Positions 37,166-46,653 of a stretch of DNA of 64,000 nucleotides are shown piece after piece; within the stretch, counting starts at the first letter, position 1; the number at the start of each line of letters is the position of its first letter. The notes under the pieces are model-generated. The model did not search any database, was not told where the DNA came from, and saw only the letters and a list, made by a program, of their open reading frames with translations. Made by a program: the position numbers and the translations under genes. Origin of the DNA: Rhizobium jaguaris (GTDB lineage Bacteria > Pseudomonadota > Alphaproteobacteria > Rhizobiales > Rhizobiaceae); the NCBI RefSeq assembly GCF_003627755.1, contig NZ_CP032694.1:983501-1047500 (forward strand), written 5' to 3'.

Positions 37166-39130
37166 ATGACAATGAATGACAAGCCCAAGCGGCCTGGGTC
37201 CAAACCCTTTACCCGCGACGTCAAGACGAAGCCGGCGAAGATACGCGACGACGCAAAGCCGATGAAGGCTGCGTCCGCCAAGGCGACGGCAGAGACAGAA
37301 GGCGGAGATGGAAAAGCCGAGCGCATTTCCAAGGTGATGGCGCGCGCTGGCGTAGCATCGCGCCGCGACATCGAACGCATGATCATGGATGGCCGCGTAA
37401 AGCTCAACGGCGTGCTGCTGGATACTCCGGTCGTCAACGTGACTTTGACCGACAAGATCGACGTGGACGGCGTGCCGATCCGCGGCATCGAGCGCACGCG
37501 CCTCTGGCTTTACCACAAGCCGGCGGGCCTGGTGACCACTAATGCCGATCCCGAAGGACGTCCGACAGTCTTCGACAATCTGCCGGAAGAGCTGCCGCGC
37601 GTCATGTCGATCGGCCGTCTCGACATCAACACCGAAGGCCTGCTGCTGCTGACCAATGACGGCGGTCTTGCCCGTGTTCTGGAACTGCCGACCACCGGCT
37701 GGCTGCGGCGCTACCGCGTGCGCGCCCATGGCGAGATCGATCAGGAAGCCTTGGACAAGCTGAAGGAAGGCATTGCTGTCGATGGCGTGCTTTATGGCTC
37801 CATCGAGGCGACGCTCGACCGCACGCAAGGGTCGAACGTCTGGATCACCATGGGCCTGCGCGAAGGCAAGAACCGCGAAATCAAGAATGTGCTGGGCGCC
37901 CTCGGCCTCGAGGTCAATCGCCTGATCCGCATTTCCTATGGCCCCTTCCAGCTTGGCGAGCTGCCGGAAGGTCGGGTGCTGGAAGTGCGCGGCCGCACGC
38001 TGCGAGATCAGCTCGGCCCCCGCCTGGTCGAAGACGCCAAAGCGAATTTCGATGCGCCGCTCTATAACACTTCGGCCACTGCCCCCGACGATGAGGCAGA
38101 CGCCAAGCCGGCACGCGCTGCGAAAGAGGAACGCCCGCGCCGCGAACGGCCCGAAGATAAGCGCGAGCGCGCCCTAAGCCGCCTCGACACCAAGCGCGAC
38201 GATCGTCATGAAGGCGGCCGCCGTGCGGACGACCGCCGGGAGAGCTCTCGCCATGGGGAAGAAGACCGTCCGAAGCGGCAGCCGCTCGCCCCGCGTCGCA
38301 GTGCCAACGTCTGGATGGCGCCCGGTGCCAGACCGCTCGGCGAAAAGGCTGCTCTGAAGGCTGCCAAGAATGCGAAGACCGCTGCCAAGCGCGGCGAGAC
38401 CGCACGTCCGCCGCGCAGCGGATTTGACCGCCCCGATGAAGGCCCACGTGTTCGCGTCAATCGTGTCGATGAGGCGGACGGCGAATGGATCCGCTCAAGC
38501 GAGGTGACCCCGCGCAAGTCTCGTGGCGATGACGAAGGTTTCGAGCGCAAGCGCTCCCGTGGAGATCGGCCGCAGGGCGACCGTCCCGCTCGGGGGGATC
38601 GTCCGTTTGGCGACCGCCCTCGCGGCGATCGGGCCTTTAGCGATCGTCCGCGTGGCGAACGTGGCTCGCGCTCGGAAGGCGGCGACCGCCCCCGTGCGAA
38701 ATCCTTCCAGGGCGAGGCCCGCTCCGAGCGTCCGCGTGGAGACCGCCCATTCGGTGATCGTCCGCCGCGCGGCGACAAGCCTTTCGGCGGAAAGCCCCGT
38801 GGAGATCGTCCGTATGGTGACCGGCGGCCGCGCGTCGAGGGAGATGAGCGTCCGCGCGCGAGGTCCTTCGAAGGCGAGCAACGTTCCGAACGTCCCCGCG
38901 ACGACCGCCCACAAGGCGAACGTTCCTACGGCGAGCGCCCGGCGGGCAAGCCCTTCGGCAAGAAGCCGGGTGGAAAGTCCTTTGGCGGCAAGCCGGGTGG
39001 AAAGCCCGGCGGGGCACGCGGTTTCTCGGGCAAGTCAGGCGGCGCTGGTCGCCCGTCCGGCGGTCCCGGCCGCGGTGGCCCAAATCGCGGTGGTTCCGGT
39101 AGGAGCGGCCCAAAGGGCGGAAGGGGTTGA
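37166..39130 (+). CDS. rluB: rRNA pseudouridine synthase (RluB-like) with long Arg/Gly/Asp-rich tail
   Basis: A 654-residue protein, more than twice the usual 250-300. After a short Lys-rich N-terminal region (about 1-50) comes an S4 RNA-binding domain (AERISKVMARAGVASRRDIE) and the RsuA-type pseudouridine synthase domain, with catalytic GRLDINTEGLLLL (Asp153). From about residue 300 the sequence becomes low-complexity, rich in RGDRP, GDRPFGDR, GERP and late GGKPGG/GGPGRGG repeats, including two similar copies of a 25-residue unit at roughly 505-530 and 560-585. The core should modify 23S rRNA near position 2605; the tail may bind RNA or ribosome. It is followed by rsmD 6 bases on. Confidence 0.9.
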   Translation: MTMNDKPKRPGSKPFTRDVKTKPAKIRDDAKPMKAASAKATAETEGGDGKAERISKVMARAGVASRRDIERMIMDGRVKLNGVLLDTPVVNVTLTDKIDVDGVPIRGIERTRLWLYHKPAGLVTTNADPEGRPTVFDNLPEELPRVMSIGRLDINTEGLLLLTNDGGLARVLELPTTGWLRRYRVRAHGEIDQEALDKLKEGIAVDGVLYGSIEATLDRTQGSNVWITMGLREGKNREIKNVLGALGLEVNRLIRISYGPFQLGELPEGRVLEVRGRTLRDQLGPRLVEDAKANFDAPLYNTSATAPDDEADAKPARAAKEERPRRERPEDKRERALSRLDTKRDDRHEGGRRADDRRESSRHGEEDRPKRQPLAPRRSANVWMAPGARPLGEKAALKAAKNAKTAAKRGETARPPRSGFDRPDEGPRVRVNRVDEADGEWIRSSEVTPRKSRGDDEGFERKRSRGDRPQGDRPARGDRPFGDRPRGDRAFSDRPRGERGSRSEGGDRPRAKSFQGEARSERPRGDRPFGDRPPRGDKPFGGKPRGDRPYGDRRPRVEGDERPRARSFEGEQRSERPRDDRPQGERSYGERPAGKPFGKKPGGKSFGGKPGGKPGGARGFSGKSGGAGRPSGGPGRGGPNRGGSGRSGPKGGRG

Positions 39131-39136
39131 TGCGCG

Positions 39137-39703
39137 GTGCGGATCGTCGGCGGTGAGTTTCGCGGTCGGTCGCTTGCGGTGCCGAAGTCGAACGACATTC
39201 GTCCGACGGCGGACCGCACGCGCGAGAGCCTGTTCAATATAGTGAGCCATGCCTATCCCGAGGCCATCGATGCCACGCGGATGATGGACGTCTTTGCCGG
39301 CACCGGAGCAGTTGGCCTGGAAGCCGCCTCTCGCGGCTGCCGCCATGTCCTTTTTGTTGAAAGCAGCGTCGAGGGCCGCGGCCTACTTTGGGAAAATATC
39401 GATGCGCTCGGCCTGCATGGTCGCACGCGCATCCTGAGGCGCGACGCCACCGACCTCGGCAGCGTCGGCAATCTGGAGCCCTTCGATTTTCTCTTTGCCG
39501 ATCCGCCCTATGGTAAAGGCTTAGGCGAAAAGGCTTTCGCCGCGGCCGCAGCCGGCGGCTGGCTTGTGCCGGGAGCCTTGGCTATCCTCGAGGAACGCGC
39601 CGACGTCACGGTTGCTGTCGCGCCGGATTTTCTTTTCCTTGAAGAGCGGACTTTCGGCGACAGCAAAATGCATTTCTTCCGTTATCAACCTCGGCAGGCC
39701 TAA
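39137..39703 (+). CDS. rsmD: 16S rRNA m2G966 methyltransferase RsmD
   Basis: A 188-residue methyltransferase starting at GTG 39137 (MRIVGGEFRGRSLAVP). The SAM-binding MMDVFAGTGAVGLEAASRG and the catalytic FLFADPPYGKGLG motif (DPPY) are present. It methylates the exocyclic nitrogen of G966 in 16S rRNA. The gap to the preceding pseudouridine synthase is 6 bases, so both ribosome-modifying enzymes are cotranscribed. Confidence 0.92.
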   Translation: MRIVGGEFRGRSLAVPKSNDIRPTADRTRESLFNIVSHAYPEAIDATRMMDVFAGTGAVGLEAASRGCRHVLFVESSVEGRGLLWENIDALGLHGRTRILRRDATDLGSVGNLEPFDFLFADPPYGKGLGEKAFAAAAAGGWLVPGALAILEERADVTVAVAPDFLFLEERTFGDSKMHFFRYQPRQA

Positions 39704-39705
39704 AG

Positions 39706-39808
39706 CATGTCGCGCAAAAGTGTGAAGCGGTTTTGCGATCACGACATGCGCAAAATCAAAAGCCTAAAGCGCAACGAGCGAATCTGAAAGATCGCGACAC
39801 GCTTTTGG
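39706..39808. repeat. Dispersed rhizobial intergenic repeat, long copy
   Basis: The spacer GCATGTCGCGCAAAAGTGTG..GCGGTTTTGCGATCACGACA..GCGCAAAATCAAAAGCCTAAAGCGCAACGAGCGAATCTGAAAGATCGCGACACGCTTT contains inner inverted words (GCATGTCG/CGACATGC). Shortened relatives lie at 7216-7285 and similar words at 60549-60630 and 62780-62900. The function is unknown; such elements are frequent between rhizobial genes. Confidence 0.7.
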
Positions 39809-39824
39809 GCGGAGGAAGAGAAAT

Positions 39825-40691
39825 ATGGGCGATTATGCCGATTTTGTTGGGAGCGATTATCCGCTCGCGACATCCAGCACGCCGAGTGTCGCGGTCGCCT
39901 TCGGTTGCGGCGGCGCGCGTGGACTTGCCCATATCCATATCATCGAAGCGTTGGACGAGCTCGGCATTCGCCCGGTCGCGATCGCTGGCGCCTCCATCGG
40001 CGCTGTCATGGGCGCGGCGATGGCAGCCGGCATGAGCGGCGCGGAAATCCGTGATCATACGCTCGCCACGGTCGGCAACCGTCCGGCTGTGTTGAACACG
40101 ATCTGGAGCCTCAGGCCCGCGAACATGCGCGGCTTCCGGATCGGACAGTTCAATCTCGAACGCATCCTGCGTGCTTTCATGCCTTCAACCTTTCCGCAGG
40201 ATTTCTCCGAGCTGCAAATCCCGCTGAAGGTCGTGACGACGGATTATTACGATCAGGCCGAAGTCGTCACCGAAAAAGGCGAGCTTTTCCCGGTGCTTGC
40301 TGCCTCGGCCGCCATCCCCGCCGTCTTCATGCCGGTCAAGGTCGGCGACCGCGTGATGATCGACGGCGGCATCATGAATCCGGTCCCCTACGAGCATCTG
40401 GCCGGGCTTGCCGACATCATCATCGGCATCGACGTCGTTGGCGGACCGGAAGGCGACGGCGCCCATATTCCAAATCGCATCGAGAGCCTGTTCGGCGCCG
40501 GGCAACTGACGATGCAGTCCAATATCGCGTTAAAGCTGCGGTTGCTTGCACCGCAAATCTTCCTGAGGCCGTCCGTCGGCCGCACCGGCGTGCTCGATTT
40601 TCTCAAGGCCCGCGATATCCTCGCTATGTCCGTAGGCGTCAAGGACGAGCTGAAATTCGCCCTCGATCGGGTGATTACGGCTAAGAATTAA
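39825..40691 (+). CDS. Patatin-like phospholipase
   Basis: A 288-residue patatin-type serine hydrolase of the RssA/YchK group. Oxyanion-hole GCGGARGLAHIH, nucleophile elbow GASIGAV (Gly-x-Ser-x-Gly), and the catalytic DGGIMNPVP Asp are in the expected order. Cytoplasmic or membrane-associated; the lipid substrate is unknown. It ends 4 bases inside the convergent antiporter gene. Confidence 0.9.
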   Translation: MGDYADFVGSDYPLATSSTPSVAVAFGCGGARGLAHIHIIEALDELGIRPVAIAGASIGAVMGAAMAAGMSGAEIRDHTLATVGNRPAVLNTIWSLRPANMRGFRIGQFNLERILRAFMPSTFPQDFSELQIPLKVVTTDYYDQAEVVTEKGELFPVLAASAAIPAVFMPVKVGDRVMIDGGIMNPVPYEHLAGLADIIIGIDVVGGPEGDGAHIPNRIESLFGAGQLTMQSNIALKLRLLAPQIFLRPSVGRTGVLDFLKARDILAMSVGVKDELKFALDRVITAKN

Positions 40692-42508
40692 GCCCGTTCG
40701 GGCTCCTCCTCCGGCATGACGGAGAGATCGTCGTCGTCGCTGAAAATGTCGGCGGCGCGCTTCGGCTTGACCAGCGGTTCCGGCTTGACCGGCCGTGAAT
40801 AGAGCATATCGCGCCCGGCCTGCAGCCCTTCGCTTGTCTGCAGCACCAGCCGCTGTTCGTCGCGCTTGCGGATATCTTCGCCGATCTCGAAGGCTTCGAT
40901 CTCGCTGATGCCGAGCGCTTCCAAAGTGCGGCGCCCGAACAGCAGGCCGGATTCCAGCGTTTCGCGCAGCTCATAATCGACACCCTTGTTGCGCAGTTCA
41001 ATCGAGTGAATGCGGTCGTAGGAGCGGACAAAGATGCGCGCGTGCGGATAGTCCGTCTGCACCAGCTCGACGATCCTGTCGGTGATTTCGCGCAGATGCG
41101 TACAGACAACGACGATCTTGGCGCGGTCGATGCCGGCCGAGCGCAGCACATCCTTGCGGGTACCGTCGCCGAAATAAATGCGAAAGCCGAAGTTGGAGGC
41201 CTGGCGGATACGATCGGCGGAAAAGTCGATAACGGTGACGTCGCGGCCGCCGGCAAGCAGGATTTGCGCGGCGATCTGGCCGAAACGCGAGAACCCGATC
41301 ATCAGCACGTCGGAACCCGCACCCTCGAAATCCTCCTCAAGCTCCTCATGCGCATCGCCGGTCAGCAGACGCTTCGAAAGCGCCGCACCAAGCGGAGTCA
41401 GCGCCATGGAGAGCGTTACGACCGCGATCAGCAGCGATGCCGTGCTGGCGGAGAGGAGCCCGCCGCTGGCGCTGGCCGCGCCGAACAGCACGAAACCGAA
41501 TTCACCGCCCTGGGGAAGTAGGAAAGCAATGCGGATGGCGTCGTTATGCGACGAGCCGGTCACGCGGCAGAGCGCATAGATGATCACGCCCTTGATGACC
41601 ATGACGACCGGCACGGCGAGCACGATCAGTATCCAGTTGTCGGTAATGACATCGAGTTTCAGCGACAGGCCGACGGCGATGAAGAAGATGGCGAGCAGCA
41701 CGCCGCGGAACGGCTCGATATCCGCCTCCAGCTCATGGCGATAGGACGATTCGGCCAGCATCACGCCGGAGAGAAAGGCCCCCATTGCCATGGAGAGGCC
41801 GGCAAGCTGCATCAACGTCGCCGATCCTATGACGACGAGCAGCGCGGCGGCGATCATAGCCTCACGTGCGCCGGTCCGGGCGATGACCTGGAACAGCGGC
41901 GTCAGCAGATAACGCCCGGCAATGATCATCGCCGCGACGGCGCCGACGGCGATGGCGAGGTCCAGAATCGGATTGGAAGCCTGCGTCGGTCCACCAAGAA
42001 CCGTGACAAGGGCAAGCAGCGGCACGATCGCGAGATCCTGCAACAGCAGCATCGAGAAGGAACGCTGCCCGTATTTCGTATTGACGTCGCCCTCCTGCTC
42101 CAGGATCTGCATGGCAAACGCCGTCGAAGACAGCGCCAGGCCGAAGCCGACGATAATGCTGCCGCGCCAGCCGGCAATGCCTGCGAGATCGGCAGCGAGC
42201 GTCAGCGCCAATCCGCTCAAGATCACCTGCGCCGTGCCGAGGCCGAAAATGTCACGCCGCATCTGCCACAGGCGCGACGGCTTCAATTCCAGTCCGATGA
42301 TGAACAGCAGGAAAACGACACCGAGTTCGGCGACGGAAAGCACGGATTCGCCATCGCCGATGCTGTGCAGTATCGGGCCGATGACGACGCCGGCGGCGAG
42401 ATAGCCGAGAACGGTGCCGAGCCCCAATTTCTTGAAGATCGGCGCCGTGACGACGGCGCCTCCGAGCAGCATCAGGGTTTCGGTAAAGAGGGCATTGGGC
42501 GCGGACAT
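40688..42508 (-). CDS. Monovalent cation:proton antiporter, CPA2 (KefB/RosB-like) with RCK domain
   Basis: A 606-residue protein with about 12-13 membrane segments (residues 5-380) and a C-terminal RCK/TrkA_N domain (about 400-520, VLMIGFSRFGQIAAQILLAG with a GFSRFG Rossmann loop). A short acidic tail follows (DDDDLSVMPEEEPE). It should exchange K+ or Na+ for protons under control of a nucleotide or glutathione adduct. Start at ATG 42508 (MSAPNALFTETLM). Orthologues are often called KefB or RosB, but substrate and gating are uncertain. Confidence 0.9.
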   Translation of the reverse strand: MSAPNALFTETLMLLGGAVVTAPIFKKLGLGTVLGYLAAGVVIGPILHSIGDGESVLSVAELGVVFLLFIIGLELKPSRLWQMRRDIFGLGTAQVILSGLALTLAADLAGIAGWRGSIIVGFGLALSSTAFAMQILEQEGDVNTKYGQRSFSMLLLQDLAIVPLLALVTVLGGPTQASNPILDLAIAVGAVAAMIIAGRYLLTPLFQVIARTGAREAMIAAALLVVIGSATLMQLAGLSMAMGAFLSGVMLAESSYRHELEADIEPFRGVLLAIFFIAVGLSLKLDVITDNWILIVLAVPVVMVIKGVIIYALCRVTGSSHNDAIRIAFLLPQGGEFGFVLFGAASASGGLLSASTASLLIAVVTLSMALTPLGAALSKRLLTGDAHEELEEDFEGAGSDVLMIGFSRFGQIAAQILLAGGRDVTVIDFSADRIRQASNFGFRIYFGDGTRKDVLRSAGIDRAKIVVVCTHLREITDRIVELVQTDYPHARIFVRSYDRIHSIELRNKGVDYELRETLESGLLFGRRTLEALGISEIEAFEIGEDIRKRDEQRLVLQTSEGLQAGRDMLYSRPVKPEPLVKPKRAADIFSDDDDLSVMPEEEPERA

Positions 42509-42657
42509 CGTCTGTTTCTTTCTGTGGGCAGGCGGTGTTGCAGCGCATAGTCATCAGAAACAACCATGCGTGAAGACATTCGGACAAGAATCGGCGTAGC
42601 CGCCCTTGATGCTTTATGTAGTGCACAATAAATGGAACGCGAAGGAAAGGCTAAATC

Positions 42658-44007
42658 ATGTCCTCAGAAATCGATTCCGCCACTCTGCTTTCCCGCGCCA
42701 GCCAATTGATCGACCTCGCCCGGAAAGCCGGGGCGGATGCGGCTGATGCCGTCGTCGTGCGCTCGCGGGCGCAATCCGTCAGCGTTCGCCTCGGCAAGGT
42801 CGAGGGTACCGAATCCTCCGAAAGCGATGATTTTTCGCTGAGGGTGTTTATCGGCAACCGTGTCGCCAACGTCTCGGCCAATCCCGGCTTCGATCTGCAG
42901 GCGCTGGCCGAGCGGGCCGTTGCCATGGCCAAGGTCTCTCCGGAAGACCCGTTCGCCTGCCTTGCCGATGAAGCCGATCTCGCCAAGACCTATCCCGACC
43001 TCGAACTCTTCGACCCGACCGAGGTTTCGTCGGTTCAACTGCGTGAGGCAGCCCTTGCGATGGAAGAGGCGGCGCTCGCCGTCCCGGGCGTCAGCAATTC
43101 TTCGGGCGCGGGCGCATCCGCCGGCATGGGTGGTATGGTACTCGTCACCTCACATGGTTTTGCCGGTCACTATATGGGCTCCCGCTTCAGCCGGTCCGTC
43201 AGCGTCATCGCCGGCGAAGGCACCGGCATGGAGCGGGATTACGATTTCGACAGCCGCCTCTATTTCGCCGAGCTGGACGCAGCCGAGGATATTGGCCGCC
43301 GTGCCGGCGAACGGGTGATCAAGCGCCTCAATCCGCGTCAGGTTCCGACCGGCAAGGATGTGACTGTCGTTTTCGATCCGCGCGTGGCACGCGGTTTCGT
43401 CGGGCATATCGCCGGGGCCATCAACGGTGCAGCCGTTGCACGCAAAACCAGTTTCCTGCGAGACAAAATGGGCGAGCAGGTGCTGAAAGCCGGCCTGTCG
43501 ATCACCGATGATCCCTTGATCGTGCGCGGCCCCGCCTCGCGCCCCTTCGACGGCGAAGGTGTCTCGGGCAAGCGGCTGGTGATGATCGAGGACGGTGTGT
43601 TGAAGCATTGGTTCCTGTCCACGTCGACAGCGCGCGAGATCGGCGGTCTCAGGACCAACGGCCGCGGATCGCGTGGCGGCACGGCCGTTTCTCCGTCCGC
43701 CACCAATCTGGCGCTGGAGCCAGGCGATATTTCCCCGGAGGAGCTGATCCGCAATGTCGGCAACGGCTTTTACGTCACCGAGCTGATCGGCCAGGGCGTC
43801 AACATGATCACCGGCGAATACAGCCGCGGCGCTACCGGTTTCTGGATCGAAAATGGCGAACTGACTTTCCCGGTTTCGGAGGTGACGATCGCCTCCAATC
43901 TCAAGGAGATGTTCATGCGCGTGACGCCGGCAAACGATATCGACCGCGATTTCGGCGTCGCGGCTCCGACGCTCGCCATCGAAGGCATGACGCTGGCTGG
44001 GCGCTGA
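42658..44007 (+). CDS. pmbA: TldD/PmbA family protein (TldE)
   Basis: A 449-residue protein of the TldE/PmbA type. N-terminal DATAAG/RKAGADAADAVVVRSRAQS and C-terminal RNVGNGFYVTELIGQGVN and GEYSRGATGFWIENGEL are typical. It lacks the HExxxH zinc motif of TldD, consistent with the regulatory/structural partner TldE. TldD/TldE process peptides such as microcin B17 and CcdA. TldD itself is not in this window. It is divergent from the antiporter. Confidence 0.93.
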   Translation: MSSEIDSATLLSRASQLIDLARKAGADAADAVVVRSRAQSVSVRLGKVEGTESSESDDFSLRVFIGNRVANVSANPGFDLQALAERAVAMAKVSPEDPFACLADEADLAKTYPDLELFDPTEVSSVQLREAALAMEEAALAVPGVSNSSGAGASAGMGGMVLVTSHGFAGHYMGSRFSRSVSVIAGEGTGMERDYDFDSRLYFAELDAAEDIGRRAGERVIKRLNPRQVPTGKDVTVVFDPRVARGFVGHIAGAINGAAVARKTSFLRDKMGEQVLKAGLSITDDPLIVRGPASRPFDGEGVSGKRLVMIEDGVLKHWFLSTSTAREIGGLRTNGRGSRGGTAVSPSATNLALEPGDISPEELIRNVGNGFYVTELIGQGVNMITGEYSRGATGFWIENGELTFPVSEVTIASNLKEMFMRVTPANDIDRDFGVAAPTLAIEGMTLAGR

Positions 44008-44022
44008 GCCGGAGATTGGAAT

Positions 44023-44838
44023 TTGGGAATGAGCGATAGGGACGTAGCTGGCCAAGGGAGCGATCTCGAATTGATCGTTGAAGCAGCGCGCCAGGCCGGC
44101 GAAATTGCTCTCGGCTTCTTCCGGCAATCGCCCGAGGTCTGGTGGAAGAACGAAGGCCGCTCCCCGGTCAGCGCCGCCGATTTCGCAGCCAACGAAAAGC
44201 TCGCCTCCATCCTGCGTCCCGCACGACCGGACTATGGCTGGCTTTCCGAAGAGACCGACGATGATGCCGAGCGGCTGTCGCATGGGACCCTCTTCGTTGT
44301 CGATCCGATCGACGGCACGCGCGGGTTTCTGTCGGGGCTCGAGCTGTGGTGTGTCAGTGTCGCCGTGGTGACCGATGGGCGCCCGACGGCGGGCGTACTT
44401 TATGCGCCGGCGCTGCAGGAATTGTTCGTTGCGACGGCCGACGGCCCGGCGCTGAAGAACGGTGAGCCGATCGTGGTTTCGGCCCGGCGGGAACGTGATA
44501 TCCACAGGCTTGCCACCGCTGAGGACATGCTGAACAGCTTCGATGCGGATTTCCGCAAGACGATCGAACGGGTGAAGCATGTACCTTCGCTCGCCCTTCG
44601 CCTTGCCATGGTCGCTGACGGCCGGCTGGAAGGGACGATTGTCAAGCGCAATTCCCACGACTGGGATCTCGCCGCCGCCGATCTCATTTTGGAACGGGCG
44701 GGCGGCGCGCTTGTCGATCTCTCAGGCCATCCGCTCACCTATAACCGCCCCGATGTCTCGCATGGCGAACTCTGCGGCGCGCCGGCTGCACGATTGCCGG
44801 AATTCCTGCGTCAACTCTCCCACAGACGAAACGGTTGA
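44023..44838 (+). CDS. Inositol monophosphatase / 3'(2'),5'-bisphosphate nucleotidase-like phosphatase
   Basis: About 270 residues of the IMPase fold. Metal site WLSEETDDD, active-site FVVDPIDGTRGFLSG, and the DWDLAAADLILERAGG end are in order. CysQ-like bisphosphate nucleotidases and IMPases cannot be told apart by eye. The start may be TTG 44023 or ATG 44029; GGAG is placed better for the TTG. It lies between tldE and DUF4170, near waaA and lpxK, suggesting that it was drawn into the lipid A neighbourhood. Confidence 0.85.
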   Translation: MGMSDRDVAGQGSDLELIVEAARQAGEIALGFFRQSPEVWWKNEGRSPVSAADFAANEKLASILRPARPDYGWLSEETDDDAERLSHGTLFVVDPIDGTRGFLSGLELWCVSVAVVTDGRPTAGVLYAPALQELFVATADGPALKNGEPIVVSARRERDIHRLATAEDMLNSFDADFRKTIERVKHVPSLALRLAMVADGRLEGTIVKRNSHDWDLAAADLILERAGGALVDLSGHPLTYNRPDVSHGELCGAPAARLPEFLRQLSHRRNG

Positions 44839-44899
44839 CCTTTTGGTCAAAATCCCTCAGAGGAAGAGCGGAGGGGGACGACAGCAGAAAGAGACGAAA

Positions 44900-45145
44900 A
44901 TGACGAACTCCAGCGGCAAAAAGCAGCTTTTGCACCTCGTATTCGGCGGGGAATTGGAAAATCTCGAGGAAGTACAGTTCCGCAATCTGAACGAACTCGA
45001 CATTGTCGGCATGTACCCCGACTATGCGAGCGCGCTGACCGCCTGGAAATCGAAGGCTCAGCAGACCGTCGACAACGCTCACATGCGGTATTTCATCGTC
45101 CACCTGCATCGTTTGCTTGATCCGCAGGACAAGGCTTCCTCCTGA
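44900..45145 (+). CDS. DUF4170 small protein
   Basis: An 81-residue protein KKQLLHLVFGGELENLEEVQ with FRNLNELDIVGMYPDYASAL and MRYFIVHLHRLL, matching DUF4170. This alphaproteobacterial family is found next to waaA, as here. Function unknown. Start ATG 44900 (MTNSSGKK) after GAGACGAAA. Confidence 0.8.
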   Translation: MTNSSGKKQLLHLVFGGELENLEEVQFRNLNELDIVGMYPDYASALTAWKSKAQQTVDNAHMRYFIVHLHRLLDPQDKASS

Positions 45146-45250
45146 AGCCGCGTTCCGCTTCATTTAACATTTGATATTCCCGTCCGGATGGGCGTTGTCG
45201 TTTTCAATCCGGCTATGGCGCAGTATTTTTGACGCAATCAGAACGAAGAA

Positions 45251-45270
45251 TCGGCCGAACGTTCGGCCGA
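45251..45270. promoter_or_regulatory. Perfect 20-bp palindrome upstream of waaA
   Basis: TCGGCCGAACGTTCGGCCGA reads identically on both strands. It lies 55 bases before the waaA start in a 180-base spacer. No T tract follows, so it is more likely a protein-binding site than a terminator. The protein that would bind is not known. Confidence 0.45.
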
Positions 45271-45325
45271 GAGACAATTGGGATTTGGCATCGATGACGA
45301 TCAGCTTGGATCGGAGGCAATCGAG

Positions 45326-46642
45326 ATGAGCAGCCTCAGGGCGCGCCTCACTTTGGGTGCTTACCGCCTCGGTGGGATTGCGATCTATCCCCTCATCGGG
45401 CCTTATCTCGCCTTCCGTGCCGCCAAGGGCAAGGAGGATCGTTCGCGTCGGCTGGAGCGTTCCGGCTACGCCAGCGCCAATCGCCCGCAGGGACCGCTTG
45501 TCTGGTTTCATGCCGCAAGCGTCGGAGAGACTTCGGCGGTCGTTCCGCTGATCCGTGAAATCCGCCGCCGCGACATCCACGTTATTCTGACCACGGGAAC
45601 TATCACGTCCGCCAAGGTGACGCAGGAGCGTCTCGGCGACGAGGTCATCCACCAATATGTGCCGCTTGACCTGAAGCCGGCCATCAGCCGTTTCCTCGAC
45701 TATTGGCAGCCCGATTGCACCATCATCGCCGAATCCGAGATCTGGCCGATGACCATCATGGAGCTTGGCCGCCGGCGCATCCCGCAGATCCTCGTCAACG
45801 CCCGTTTGTCGGATCGCTCTTTTGCTCGCTGGGGCAGGCATACTTCGCTCTCTGAGGCGCTGTTCGAAAGTCTTGCGCTGGTCGTCGCCCAGTCCGATCT
45901 CGATGCCGAGCGCTACCGTGATCTCGGTGCGCGGCAAGTGATCAAATCCGGCAATCTGAAGGTGGATACCGACGCGCCGCCCTATGATGCACCGACCCTT
46001 GCCCGCTACATGAAGCAGATCGGCGACCGCAAAACCTGGGCCGCCGTCTCGACTTTCGAGGGTGAGGAGGGTGCCGCTGCCGTCGTCCACAAGACGCTGA
46101 AAGAGCATAACGATCAGTTGACCATCATCGTGCCACGCCATCCCGAACGCTGCGACGCGATCGAGGCGATGCTCGTCGAGCAGGGACTGAAAGTGGCGCG
46201 CCGGACCCGCAACGATATCCTTTCGCCGGATGTCGATGTCTTCCTCGGCGATACGATCGGCGAGATGGGTCTCTATTTACGCATGACCGAAGTTGCTTTC
46301 ATGGGCAAGTCGATGTTCAACGAAGGCGGCCAGAACCCGCTCGAGCCAGCCATGCTCGGTTGCGCCATTCTGTCCGGCGGCCATGTTCAGAATTTCCGCG
46401 ATGCCTACCAGCTGCTCGCTCGCCGCGGTAGCGCCCGCATGGTGCGCGATACCGAGATGCTGGCGAGGGGCGTGCACTACCTGCTGACCAACGATGCGGC
46501 GCGGCTAGGCATGATCGACGCCGGCTACATCGCCGTACACGAGATGCGCGGAGCGTTGGCGGCGACCATCAAGGGATTGGAACCCTACATCAATCCGCTG
46601 ACGGTGAAGGCGCGGCTGCTACCGAAGATGGCGCAGGGATAG
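45326..46642 (+). CDS. waaA: 3-deoxy-D-manno-octulosonic acid transferase (Kdo transferase)
   Basis: A 438-residue glycosyltransferase. The acceptor/donor motifs FHAASVGETSAV (N-terminal) and AESEIWPMTI are present, as are the NEGGQNPLEPAMLG segment in the C-terminal half. It transfers Kdo from CMP-Kdo to lipid IVA in the cytoplasmic side of the inner membrane. Start ATG 45326 has GGAGGCAATCGAG before it. It heads waaA-HAD-lpxK. Confidence 0.95.
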   Translation: MSSLRARLTLGAYRLGGIAIYPLIGPYLAFRAAKGKEDRSRRLERSGYASANRPQGPLVWFHAASVGETSAVVPLIREIRRRDIHVILTTGTITSAKVTQERLGDEVIHQYVPLDLKPAISRFLDYWQPDCTIIAESEIWPMTIMELGRRRIPQILVNARLSDRSFARWGRHTSLSEALFESLALVVAQSDLDAERYRDLGARQVIKSGNLKVDTDAPPYDAPTLARYMKQIGDRKTWAAVSTFEGEEGAAAVVHKTLKEHNDQLTIIVPRHPERCDAIEAMLVEQGLKVARRTRNDILSPDVDVFLGDTIGEMGLYLRMTEVAFMGKSMFNEGGQNPLEPAMLGCAILSGGHVQNFRDAYQLLARRGSARMVRDTEMLARGVHYLLTNDAARLGMIDAGYIAVHEMRGALAATIKGLEPYINPLTVKARLLPKMAQG

Positions 46643-46653
46643 AGGAGTACTCC

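Noticed and set aside
43150..44658. 502-codon minus-strand frame opposite pmbA and the IMPase-like gene
   Set aside because: It crosses two well-supported genes and has no family features.
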